DNA of 64,000 bases from Perkinsus olseni. Taxonomy: Eukaryota > Perkinsozoa > Perkinsida > Perkinsidae. Made by a program: the position numbers and the translations under genes. The stretch covers positions 1-64,000 of the forward strand of contig JABANP010000072.1 of assembly GCA_013115135.1 (NCBI GenBank), written 5' to 3'. Below the pieces are notes generated by a model. It saw only the letters and a program-made list of their open reading frames with translations, did not search any database and was not told where the DNA came from. Of this stretch, positions 9,736 through 20,155 are shown piece after piece (positions within the stretch are counted from its first letter, which is position 1; every line of letters begins with the position of its first letter).

Positions 9736-10449
9736 TCAAGATGCCCGTGTAGTGGCCGCGGTCGGGGAAGGGGCCGGTTCGTCCACCTGGCCTTGCTGGT
9801 TGTCGTCGGACTCATGCTCCTCCTCCTCTTCTCTTACTCTCTTCAGTTCAATGAGAGTGGGCCCTAATGCTGCACGACAGAGTGGGCAGACATGGTGCAG
9901 CTTGAAGCCTCTGGGACGACATGCGAAGCAGTTATCGAAGCAGCATGTGTGGAAACTATGACCACAAGGTAAGCGTCTTGATACCTCTCCAACTTGATAC
10001 TCCGACAGACATATAGCGCATGGCTCCTCATCACGATGGTCATCAGCACCAGCATCATCATGGGAGATGTCGTCTATAGTAGCAGTAGTGGTGTTGTCCT
10101 GCACCCAGTAGTCCCAGGCCTTGAAGAAGCTCTGCGAGGTTGCACTCCCCATCACTGAGTCCATGGTAGGGAATCTACCTCTACCATCTTCCAGATCAAT
10201 GACGCTGTCCCTGCGATAGGTACCGCGAGGGGGTGGGGGAGGAAAGAGCTTCTTCACCATCCTACTACCCACGAATAGGGCGACTATTGGTACTGCTATT
10301 AGGATGCACATAAGTACAATCATCAATGGTGAGCTAGCACCTTGAGAGTCTGGTGACTCGAAGATCCATACAGTGTAGGCTACAGCGAGGACCACCCATG
10401 CCACCCAGACGACCATGAAGCGTCTCGACATTAGAGCTGCTAGATTCAT
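9736..10449 (-). CDS. Membrane RING-H2 protein D
   Basis: Fourth paralogue. From the ATG at 10449 (MNLAALMSRRF) it encodes about 237 residues: helix 1 (VVWVAWVVLAVAYTVWIF), helix 2 (LMIVLMCILIAVPIVALFVG), a proline run, an AWDYWV motif like the EWDEWL of protein A, an acidic stretch, and a RING-H2 domain (CAIC, CGHSFH, TCC, CPLC). The tail is acidic (REEEEEHESDD). The frame is open further up to an ATG at 10644, which would overlap the INTS3 stop codon and add a hydrophobic N-terminus; I prefer 10449 because it matches the paralogues. Predicted E3 ubiquitin ligase. Confidence 0.82.
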   Translation of the reverse strand: MNLAALMSRRFMVVWVAWVVLAVAYTVWIFESPDSQGASSPLMIVLMCILIAVPIVALFVGSRMVKKLFPPPPPRGTYRRDSVIDLEDGRGRFPTMDSVMGSATSQSFFKAWDYWVQDNTTTATIDDISHDDAGADDHRDEEPCAICLSEYQVGEVSRRLPCGHSFHTCCFDNCFACRPRGFKLHHVCPLCRAALGPTLIELKRVREEEEEHESDDNQQGQVDEPAPSPTAATTRAS

Positions 10450-10640
10450 TGAAGCAGGACGAAGAAGGGTGGCAAACAACAACAGTCTGACAAAAACGAA
10501 AGATCCCAATCCGTAAACCAATGCAGGACCAAGACAGTACACGTTCTTGTTAAGAAACTGTTGTGCAGCAATAGTGACTAGTAATCTTATCGTTGTTATA
10601 GCATCGTTGGTGTCAGTTGAGTAGGACATGAAGATGATCA

Positions 10641-13614
10641 TCATCCTTGTTGCCCCTTCTGTAGTAGCATAAGTAGCTCCATCACCTTACTGCCTTTGCT
10701 CTTATCAGCACCATTACCATCTTCGGGGGACTTGCCATCTCCATTCTGCATCTCACTCGTGTTCGACGTAGTAGCTTGATCAATAGCGCCATCGGCAACA
10801 CTAGGCTGCTGCACTCTGTTCTGGTCCGCCTCGGAAGCTGGAGCCTGCTCTGCAGGCGTTGGTTCAGGGAACGTCGCTGCCTCTGTCATAACAGAAGCAG
10901 TGCCATCATCTTCGGTATCACTAATCTCGGAATAGTTCCCCTCCTCATCCCAACTGTCCTCCATGACCGGGCCTTCCAGGTCCTAACGAATAAGGAGAAT
11001 AACAGTAATAATACCAACACGCATAGCTACATCATTGTTAGCAGCTGGCAGTGGGGGCGGGGCAGGGTCGGGCAGAATGATTCGCTGTAGGACGGCTCTC
11101 GGGGTCTTGTCCAGCCATTCTGGAGTATCATACTCCTCTCGAGAGGAACACAGCTCATCTATTGCCTTCGATACCGCATCGAAGCATACTTTCAGAGACG
11201 TAGGCAGACGTGCCTGAGGATTAGGTAGATGAGTCCAGTGGACAGGTAGGGGATGAAAGGTGGTACAAGGATCATCCAGCATAGAATGATGCCCGGCCCT
11301 CATTACCGTGACGTTGAGTGTCTCGACCCTACCAACAAGGGTGTCGTTACTGTAGTCCCGGCCTCGTCGTAGGGTCTCCACAGCGCACTGGAATAAAGTC
11401 TCGGAGACGGAGGTTGCTAGATTCTGAGGGTAAATACGTATAACCAACCTCCTCCCAGTGGCCTTCTAAGTATCACCAGCCGTGTTAGCTTCGCTGATGC
11501 TGCTGATGGCAATAGGTTGTCTATTGATAACCCCAGTACCACCAGCAACGGTACTGCTACAGAGCGCTCTGTTGGTAACTCCTAAGAGGAGAAGGAGAAG
11601 GAGGGCAGTTGTGATAAGTATCGCAGCAGTAATGCGTACTACCTCGTAGATGAGGTCATGTACAGGCATGAAGCCATCCAGGAAAGTGGGCTTGTCCTTA
11701 CCGCCCTTGGGAGGCGGTGTTATCGGTGGTGGGAGGTGAGGGTCCCATTCCCGATAGCTAGTTGGTATGAGCCTATCTCTGCCATCCACCAACGACTTCA
11801 CCTGCACGAGAGAACATCTCTGTGTCCATGCGTAGGGAGGGATTAACTCACCAAAGTGTCCTCATCGACGATGCTGTTGCTGTTACCACCGTCCTCAGAG
11901 GAGTGGGTGGAAGGCGATGGAGGGGTGGTCTTGATAGGGTCACCAACAGCGCCCAGTAGACAGTCTATAAAGAGCGACAAGCGGAAGTAAGCCTGATGAG
12001 GGCACCATAGAGCGACCATAACCATTCCCGGCCTTTCACCTGTTCCTCAATGGTCATGAATTGGCCGGCTATGAGGGCCAACCATCCAAGGAAGTGCCAC
12101 CGGAAGACCCTCTGCTGTGGCGGTATCATACTATTACGACTAACCTCTGTATCAAGGTTATGTAGATTACCGCACAGCACAGCCCGCGTGGTGTGAATAA
12201 CGTGGTGGCGCAGTAGAAGGCCCTCAGCCTGCTGGAGGCAGGAAGATGATGGGAACGTGCGGTACTTGGAGGTTCGTCATCACCTTGAAGGACCTCTCAA
12301 AGTACTGGTCCTGCATCTGCTTTTGACTACCAGCAATAAAGGCTGTGAATAGCGATGATAACTCCTCCTCTTCTGTCGGTGATATCAGATGCCGGTGTAA
12401 CCAATAGGGCGTACTCAAACTACATACCTGTTCCCCAACACTCACAAAGCTATCAGCACTAAGTGGGGTGGCTCACTTTGGCAAGGCGTCTACCAGTGTT
12501 ATCGCCAGAGGTTAGCATGTACCATATCTCCGATACCCCTTGGCACTTCGATATCGGTAATAGTACCCGTATGAGGTCCCTCCCAATAGCCGCGATCCAC
12601 GGCCGGCTCTTGTCCCAAAACTTGGTAAGGAGGGATTCACACTGTGTTGCAAGGTCCTGTGTCGGTACGGTAGAGGTATCTTTATACTCGATGTAGCACG
12701 GTAGGAGGGTGGCAAATTTATAAAAGGTAGCTTGACAGAGTTTGACCTCTTTCTTAGAGATGAAGGCATCAGTATTGGCGTGCAGGAATGGTAACAAGGA
12801 TTGGGTTAAATGGACCATGCCTGAGCTGAAGTCCCCTGAAGGTGAAGACAGCTGACTTTAAGCCCCGAGTGGAAATAATACTACCTGGTCGAATACACCG
12901 CTGTAGTAGTATTATCGGTGAGTCCATTATCCAATTGCCTTTGTCTGTGAAGTCCTCTATGACTTTGAGGACTCTAGCACACCTATGAGGGTCCATACTC
13001 CCACCACTGGAGATGGACTGTGTAGCGATGTCGCACTGATAACAAAGACAATGGCACAAGAAGGGTTCGGGGTCCGGTCTTACCAGTGCTGCCGCTACCG
13101 CGTCCTTATCGTGTTGATGGCGGCATATACTGCTGACCCAGCCAATGTAGCGTTTGTCACTACACCTACTGCCAAAATCAGACGCTTTTATAATTTGCAC
13201 ACACTGATGTAGCCGGGACTCTCTAACGTTACCAACAGCCTCCGATATCGTACCTGGTCAGTATACTACCTCTAGGCTTGGGTATTGGTGCTACTACCTG
13301 GACGTAAGTGCAGCAGTAGGCTGCTAGTATCGTGGAGGGAGCTGGCGGCGGTGCCATGTACTCCTCCTACCGATACCGACACGGACATGTCGGAGTAGGG
13401 AGGAACTGAGGGAAGGGGGGTGAATCCAAGACCAAGGACCGTAGTAGTAGCAGTAGTAGTAGGAGCTACTCTGAGCTACTCTACCCTCGTAGTGCTCCTC
13501 AGTACTAAGGAACACAAGCACTTCATAAAGCATACTATGCAAGCAGTGGCCATGCGAAACTATATTATAGTAGTTATGTCGGTTGCTGTTGCATGATGAG
13601 TAGAACGACGACAT
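10641..13614 (-). CDS. INTS3: Integrator complex subunit 3 homologue, multi-exon
   Basis: INTS3 is a helical-repeat subunit of Integrator, which processes snRNA 3' ends and attenuates transcription; it also scaffolds the SOSS ssDNA-binding complex in animals. Spliced on the minus strand, the pieces read in INTS3 order. RYIGWV with TQSISSGG resembles the region ahead of the conserved 'VLKSS' block. CESLLTKFW followed by AIGRDLIRVL and SEIWYML matches the IGRDLVRLL...LLW block. S-Q-K-Q-M-Q-D-Q-Y-F and RWHFLGWLALIA match the QQKRYQDWF and RWAIIGWLL blocks. An acidic tail (EISDTEDDG) follows, as in INTS3. Introns I can place include 10983-11030 (48 nt), 12821-12884 (64) and 13036-13083 (48). A hydrophobic run (LITTALLLLLLLG) near 11,600 is unusual for this family and may be partly intronic. 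The start at 13614 is the first plausible ATG; the true N-terminus is unsure. Confidence 0.72.
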
Positions 13615-14215
13615 AGTAAAGGCATATCAGGCCGCCTTCATGATGATGTACTCGTTGCCGGATTAATAATACAATGATGCTCACAATGCACTTCAGTTCC
13701 GCCATCGTGGACGCTCATTAGAGCAGCATTGGCTAACAACAGGAGACGGCAATCCCTGTACCCCCTTAGTAGCCTGCTACTACTACCTTCCTTTCACAGA
13801 CGAGGTTGGAGTCACACTAGTAGCATATCCATCCCTACGCCTCACTCTACCACCCTTGGTAACCACACCCCCTCCACTACCCGGCGGTACGACACACCGA
13901 TGACCATCCTCACTATCCTTGTTGTCTGTGTTATGATCTATCGAGCCAGTAGACCCTCGTCGAACCCTGGCACTCTCGGGAGGGTTGGGTTGGCGCCTGC
14001 TGTAGCCTGTCGTCGTGGTGGCCCCCGTTGTGAAGCTAAGCCCTGATGAGAACCTGGCAGCAAGTAGAACCTGAGGACCCTACGATCCAGTGGTAGTCTA
14101 TTGATAGAGGCCTTAGGATGGGCCTTAGAGTGAGCTATCCCCGGGCCACGGGTGGGGGTCGAGGCCGGCGTGGACCTGATCGGCATCATACAAAAAGTAC
14201 TACGAGCTGCCCAAG
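13615..14215. other. Spacer between INTS3 and a small plus-strand gene
   Basis: A plus-strand frame at 13729-14046 includes a hydrophobic stretch (MTILTILVVCVMIYRA near 13900) and could be an upstream exon of the membrane protein at 14216. I cannot link them by convincing splice sites. Confidence 0.3.
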
Positions 14216-14499
14216 ATGAGATACTTCTTAGGCGAGTTAGTCCTCGGTGTCCTCATAGGACAGCTAGTCCTATCTATACTGTTAGGTCTCTTCCTCCTAG
14301 CCATCACAGCAGCTGTCCTGTTCACAGATGGCGCCTCAGACACCACATCTAGTGGGCTCATACCCTCAACAGCCTTACTGCGGAGCTGACCAGGAGGGAA
14401 CGATCGATCATTGCAGTGAGCTGGCCAGCATGCTGCTATCACCAAGGCCTCCAAGTTGGAGACAACGTCAGGGACACGCACTTCGTGACTAGAAGGTAG
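14216..14499 (+). CDS. Small predicted membrane protein
   Basis: An ATG at 14216 opens a short frame with one or two hydrophobic segments (LVLGVLIGQLVLSILLGLFL then AITAAVLF). Read straight, it stops at 14387-14389 (57 residues). A GT at 14352 (GTGGGC) and an acceptor at 14416 (ATTGCAG) would splice it to a second exon ending at 14499, adding a tail with PACCYHQ and a basic end. No family is recognised. It lies on the opposite strand to both neighbours. Confidence 0.4.
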
Positions 14500-14708
14500 C
14501 CGGACAGGTAGGGAGGCTAAAGAAAATACTACCCACTATAGGGACGGAATAACGCACTATCCCTTGCAGGCGTTTCCATCTTCAACGGACTGAGCTCCTC
14601 CTGTCGCGGTATATCGGTTGGGCCGGGGGACGGGCGGGTGATGGACGACGGAGTGACAACACCCTCCGGGGAGCCCCCTGCTGGCAGCAATGATGATGTT
14701 CAGTCTCC
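14500..14708. other. Short convergent intergenic region
   Basis: Contains the ends of the small plus-strand gene and of the minus-strand coiled-coil gene. No other feature is seen. Confidence 0.35.
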
Positions 14709-16635
14709 CTAGTCACTACTACCGGCAGTCAGCCAGCTGGGCTCTTCCTCATAAGGGTCATATCTCACTGGAAGAGGTGTAGGCACAACAGCAGATGCCG
14801 CCCTCCTTGGTGACGCCAGACCACCCACTGCCTCAGCAACACCACCAGATGAGTCGTCACTGCCCTTAGTGGTTCTAGCCCGAGGGGTGCTGGCGTCCTG
14901 TGGTTCATCATCAGCAGCAGCCGTGTCACAGGCCTACGGTGTAGAGTGCTCATACGAGAGAATCAAGCAGGCATGACCTGTGTGGTGGTGGTAGTAGTAG
15001 TGGCCTTCCCTGCTGGAGTAAAGGTTGGTAGCATGATAGGAGTCAGGGGATGCCGTGACGGTGAAGTAACATCAGAGGCGGTCCCACCAGTGCTCTGAGC
15101 AGTGCCCTGTAGATAGTGACCTCAGCAAGGATTCTCCCTCACTAGCTGAGTTGTAGTTGAGTACTGCCTCCTGACTACTACCGCTTCTTCCTCTCTTCCC
15201 CCATCGGCCGGTGGGCAACAGACTGCCGAGCTTACATTAGATGGTGGGCAGGTCGATGCTGATGACAATAACGATGCCGTTCCTCCTAGGTCATGCCTCT
15301 ACCTTCCTTATCCTCCTTAGAATACCACTCCACTGGCTTACCATCGAGGCTAGACCTCTTCCCAGTCTGCTCCTGTTGCTGCGGTAGTCCCCCGTGATGA
15401 GGCTGATGTACGTCGTGTGATGACGATGACGATGATGCCAGCTTGAGATCAAAGGCCTGGCTAGCCATAGACCGGGCACTGGACATAGCACTCTGACTGT
15501 CGGCCAACTGCAGGTAGCAATCAGCAGGCCATGATGGTTAAGAACATACTCGATCGAGTAGAGCCGATTCCCTCTTAGCCTGCTCCTCCGAGAACCTCGT
15601 GAATTCATCTCGACTGGAGGCAAGCTAAGGCAAGACGAAGTGGATTCCACGGGCGGATGGGCCCTACTGTCGCCAAGGCGTCAGATAATGCCAAGGCATT
15701 GTCTTCCTTGTCATGCAGTGCCTTCTCTAACTGCTCCGATAGTGATCTCTTCTCCTCGCTCAGAGCCTCACAGACTCCAGTTGCCTCCTCCAAAGCAGTA
15801 GTCAGCCTCTGTACCTGACGAACGGCTGTGCACTATAACCGGACTCACCTACTGGTGATACCTGCTCTTCAGCTTGTATCGCACCGACCCGCAATCTTGA
15901 ATCAGTCCTAGCCGCTAATATCTCCACCAAGGCCAGCAAGCCAAGTGCAGCACCGATGACATAGTTGAAGATCCCTCCATCCTCCACACGCTCTTCAACA
16001 CGGACTTCCTCGGCTGGCTCAGTACGCACGTCGGCCTGCAGTTTACTGACCTCTGCTTCCAGACTAGCTATATGATCTTCCAGTAGGTGCACTTTACTCG
16101 ACTCCTCCCTCAGGCCTTCCCGTGCAGTACTCATCTCTTTTAAGAGGCGTTGGATACGCAGGTCCCTGTTCCCTATCTCCCCTTGAACCCTATCTAAAGC
16201 CCTCCTGTCCTCTGCTGCACGCTCCTTCTCCCTCTTCGCAGCATCATAAGCCCGCCTAAGCTCTCTTTGCAGCTCCTGCCGCTCATCCAGCCACATTTTC
16301 CCATGAGTATCTTTGACCTCTTCTACCTCTCTAGCATAATCTACGACAGTAGTGAGCGGTGGTGCCGGAGCCAGAGTCGGGCTCATCGCTGTTGTTGTTG
16401 TTGAGCTGTTGTCATCAGTTGCGGTATAGTATACATAGAAGCCGGCGAGTGATATAATCATTACTACTATTGCCACTAAATAATTAGCATGAGCAGAGCT
16501 CAAGCCAGTAGCCCCCCTCGGAGGATGGTGATGGATAGAATCTACAGAGTAACGTCCCCAAGGCGCATGTCGAGCATGCTTACCTCTGCCATGCATACTG
16601 TGTTGCTGCCCCCTTCGAGGGGTTCTGATAGGCAT
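14709..16635 (-). CDS. Membrane-anchored coiled-coil protein, seven or so exons
   Basis: No family recognised. From the ATG at 16635 the protein has a basic His/Arg-rich N-terminus, one transmembrane helix (YLVAIVVMIISLAGFYVYY), a long charged coiled coil rich in E, R, L and A (about residues 95-210), and a second hydrophobic stretch (YVIGAALGLLALVEILAA). More coiled coil follows, including SEEKRSLSEQLEKAL and FSEEQAKRESALLD, and then a Ser/Thr/Pro-rich acidic tail ending EEEPSWLTAGSSD. Introns fit at 15815-15861, 15614-15650 and 15508-15549. A strong GTAAGC donor in the next exon splices out the TAG at 15286-15288, and further exons carry the frame to a stop at 14709-14711. A proline- and alanine-rich frame upstream (16681-16848) could be an earlier exon. 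Topology suggests a membrane tether. Confidence 0.65.
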
Positions 16636-16919
16636 GCGGTGTGTACTACGTGCCAGCCAGCCAGAGCCTACTGCTATGCTCTAGGCGATGCTCATGCCCC
16701 TTTTAGTATTACCATCAACAGCAGCAGCAGCAGCATTGCCATTGTTAGCCTCCTCCGATAGCATGGCTGGTGTTGGTGCCACTTCTCGACCGCTAACTGT
16801 ACCGATGATTCTGGAAGAGTATCGACGACGGGGCGGTGTGGGCAGTGCCATCACAGTACAAGGAGAAGGAGGCCAACTTGAATAGCAACGCAACGCAACC
16901 GGATTGAGTGTTCTCCTCT

Positions 16920-17160
16920 GAGCCGCGAAAGCAAAGTCCCGTTGAGGAAGCCTAAGAGAGCAAGATTTCCAACTTGTCTTTCGAGCTCTTTCGAGCCATC
17001 TACTTTGCTCCTCTGGTTCCCCTCGCGCGGGAGGGTAATCCTGGGTATTTTATAAGACACCTGAGATGATATCGAGAGCCTTGCTCGGTGGGGGATGATT
17101 TTTTGCACGCCCCAAGCCTGCTATAGATAGGCCCACTCGAAGGACTTTAACAGAGATTAG
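16920..17160. repeat. Left copy of a dispersed repeat (start of duplicated segment)
   Basis: Matches 19680-19870 in the same orientation: shared words include GCAAAGTCCCGTTGAGGAA, CTGAGATGA and a block ending TAGATAGG(C/T)CCACT. It marks the left edge of a duplicated segment whose rest is the gene at 17341-19462 and its copy at 26038-27576. Confidence 0.8.
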
Positions 17161-17340
17161 GGGTGATCCCATGATCGTGATGGCAGCAGCATGGTCACCT
17201 CTTGTACTTACTGATCGGTGGTATCGTCGGGCCCCCATATGTGGCTCTTGCTGTGGATGCATCCCTCGTCCTAATGAGTCTATCCAATGGGGCCAGCTGC
17301 TGTCGAAGTCCGCCTGCATTGGTAGTCTATTCTTTGTAAC

Positions 17341-19462
17341 ATGAGGTCCGCCATTACTCTCCTCATCCACATTCTGCTGCTACCTGACGATGTTGCCGCC
17401 AAGGCTATGGCGAAGGTCAGCAGACTCCCTGGGCTTACCGCTGTCCTATACTCCACCCTTTCAGATTAAGGAGGCGATGCAGCGCATATCAACTGAAACC
17501 TCCAAGGTACGACGAAGTGTGCGGCAGCCTGTTATCGCCTAACCACCATCCACTGCCACCTCGGTGCCACATCATTGCTTATCATGTGTATGGCCTTCTC
17601 AGATAAGAGCCTCAATAAGGCGCTCGACGGGATCTGATGTAGTAGTATTAGCAACACTTCTCACCGTCACGTATTTTTTGCATTGGTAACAACTACTTGC
17701 CAGTGGTATCCTTTTTTCAGGAGGGACCGCCGGAAAGAAGACGTCTATCCTCGGACCCCATCAGGGTACCACTTATATGCAAATCGGGCTGCTGGGTAGC
17801 ATGTTCCTTTGTTAGCAAATAGCGTGCGGCGTTGAGGGATCCAAGAAAGGCACTCAACTAGTCTTCAACGACAAGGGCGTCAACCATAGTTCCATCTTCT
17901 ATCGGGCCACATCATGCGGGAGGGAGAGCACGTAAGTATTGGTTCGTCAATTTTGGCCGGTCGAGCCTGGCGAAATTGGAAACCACCTTTTGAAGTGAAT
18001 TTCAGTCTACCACGTTCGAGTGGTATATAGTAGGGACGGGTCACCCGCTGTCACCAAATTTCACATATGTCACCCAACAAAATTTTATACAATTGCATGT
18101 GCATATAGCCATACTAAGAACATGAAAATTCCAGAAAATTTGGCGTAAAACTGGCGGAGTGGGGAGTGGGCATCTCAGGAGCTGGCAAGAGTCAGGTTTG
18201 ATTTCTGGGTCGAAATTTCTATCACGCTTTATGGCATATGAATCATGGGTGACCGCGAGATAGAGGGTTACTCTAGAAATAGGTACTATAGTTCGGCTAG
18301 TACGGTACTAGTAGTACCCGAGGGGCTAGTAGTATAATCTGGTTACTATAGGGGCCCCATTGCAGAGATAGGTAATGTAGAAATGACATGGATGTTTTTT
18401 CATGTTATTCTTCTCAGCGGTTGGGCATCCTCTCAGGCAGACCTTATTGACTACCGTTATGGCCACTAAGGATATAGAGCGCATTCTCAAGCTGACAAAG
18501 GAGAGACAGATATGTTCTGAACTGCTGATGAATTTTCACGTGTACTACCACGACTTGGGCGCAGCTATGGCCGATGCCAAGGCGTGTCATACGGTAATAC
18601 ATTATGAATCCAAAATGTGTATTCACAAGTCTTGCTGCTTCCATGCCGCCGCCGCCGCTTCAGGCACTCGGATGCGCTCTGGATGGAGGGCCGGATAGCA
18701 TGCTGTGTGTTGTGTATTATGCAGAGGATCCTGCCAATAACACCCAAACCATCACGTACGCTGAGAAGGTCTTCCTTAAAGAGCCGGAGCCCAAGATTCA
18801 TGCAAACAGGACTTCGACGTACTCACTACTCCTGTCCGCTCCTCTACATGCCACTCGGCGGCCCATCATTCGTGCTGCTAGTGTTACACGAGACGGGCCG
18901 TTGTATCTGCAGCTCAACATTCTTGTCCTGTTGGACTCGACGTTGAACACCTTCGTCTTGTATCAGGTACGTGACCCATCTTGAGGACGACTTTAACGCC
19001 TTCTACGTCAAGGATTGTTCCTTTCTCGGCAAGCCGACCATTCATCGCTGCGAAGCCCTCGGGGTCGAGTATGCTACCAAATTAAAAGATTGGACCTCCC
19101 ACTCGTGGACAACTGGGAAACGTTCCCCTCACGCCAGCAGTGTCAGCTCCTTCGACAAAGGAAGCGATTCCCCTCCCGCCAGGCTGCGATCCTACGGCAG
19201 CGGAAGCGATTCCGCTTTCGCCAGTTTCAGTCCCGATGACAGTAGAAGCTATTCCCCTCTTCCGAGTGTCGGCTTCGACGACAGCAGAATCGGTTCCCGT
19301 CCCGCCAGTCTGAGCCTCTACGACAGCGAAAGCGATTCCCCTCTCGGCAGTGTAAACTCCTTCGGTAGCGGGAGGGATTCCCCTCTCGGCAGTCTGAGCT
19401 CCTACGGCAGCCGAAGAGGCTCCTCTTTCTCGAGTTTCAGCTCCTTCGACAGCAGCAACTGA
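17341..19462 (+). CDS. Signal-peptide gene, copy 1, with Ser-rich repeat tail
   Basis: Function unknown. Exon 1 opens with a clear signal peptide (MRSAITLLIHILLLPDDVAA), so the product is likely secreted or surface-bound. Comparison with copy 2 fixes the introns: 17416-17464, 17507-17602, an unsure one ending at 17720, 17796-17822 (27 nt), 17932-18436 (505 nt), 18594-18663 and 18967-19012 (46 nt). Exon reading includes KKGTQLVFNDKGVN, TKDIERILKLTKER, DLGAAMADAKAC, LDGGPDSMLCVVYYAED and CSFLGKPTIHRCEALG. The last exon ends in a Ser/Asp/Gly-rich repeat (units such as SSYGSRRGSSFSSF). The junction of exons 3 and 4 does not keep one frame cleanly in either copy, so part of the middle is uncertain. 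Confidence 0.65.
19124..19460 (+). repeat. Coding tandem repeats of about 45 bp in copy 1
   Basis: About seven imperfect units encode 15-residue blocks, such as DSPLGSVNSFGSGR and DSPLGSLSSYGSRR, rich in serine, aspartate, arginine and glycine. Copy 2 has only two or three units, and its frame is broken within them. Confidence 0.8.
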
Positions 19463-19679
19463 TCTGCCTTCTGCTGCTTGTAGTGCTGTTGTTGTTAATA
19501 CATGTTAGTAATGATGCTGTTGTGACCTATATGTTTTGAGTGCGAGTTGGAGGAGAGGGGCAGGGTCGAAAGAACAAACTCACGAAAACACACGTACTAG
19601 CACGGCAGAGGGCGAAGGCGCCAGTCACGAACGACTCAACAAACCCGGTCTATACTCAAGCAAGGCAGATCGTCATGGC

Positions 19680-19898
19680 CACGAGAGCAAAGTCCCGTTG
19701 AGGAATCATGAGAGAGCAAGATCTTCAAGCTTTTTGGCTCCCCTCGAGCGGGAGGGCTTCCATATACCTGAGATGACATCGTAAGCCTTTATCGGCACGG
19801 CGAGGATGATTACCGGACGCCCCGACGCTGCAATAGATAGGTCCACTGAAAGGCCTTGGGATTAGGGGTTTGGTCATAGCACGTGCTAAATATGTAGA
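19680..19898. repeat. Right copy of the dispersed repeat, cut by the retrotransposon
   Basis: Homologous to 16920-17160 and the sequence after it. Homology breaks off at the target site duplication at 19899 and resumes after 25905 (GCATGTACTTAC compares with CTTGTACTTAC in copy 1). This shows that the element inserted into a pre-existing duplicate. Confidence 0.8.
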
Positions 19899-19903
19899 CA
19901 AGG

Positions 19904-20155
19904 TGATAATGATAATGATGATACTTCGCTCCGTTTGATACCACACATCTCGCCTCGCCTTGACCGTTTCGTGTATCTTTGTAACGGTCTGTCCCCAAAG
20001 ATTCAGTAGTGCTGCTAAGTATATCGTGCTAATGTGTATAACGCTATCTCACTACTGATGCAGGTTTGTATTGGTTATTATTATTGCATTATCTAATGTC
20101 CTTCCCTGAATTGCGCATTCCTAGTGGCGAAGACGATGAGCGTGAACTCCTAACA
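19904..20155 (+). repeat. 5' LTR
   Basis: 252 bp, TGATAATGATAATGATGATA to CTCCTAACA. It is nearly identical to 25649-25900. The ATG of the Gag frame (20096) lies inside it, so the LTR 3' end is coding. A TGGGGGCTGTG word four bases downstream (20160) is the best candidate primer-binding site. Confidence 0.93.

Noticed and set aside
15286..15507. Coiled-coil gene ending at the stop at 15286
   Set aside because: A strong donor and acceptor remove this stop, and convincing tail exons continue to 14709.
18402..18480. Programmed +1 frameshift at a TAA shared by both copies of the duplicated gene
   Set aside because: Both copies have a signal-like frame ending in TAA followed by the next frame, but splicing from the GTAAGT donor (17932, 26682) to the CTCAG acceptor (18436, 26847) gives one continuous frame without recoding.
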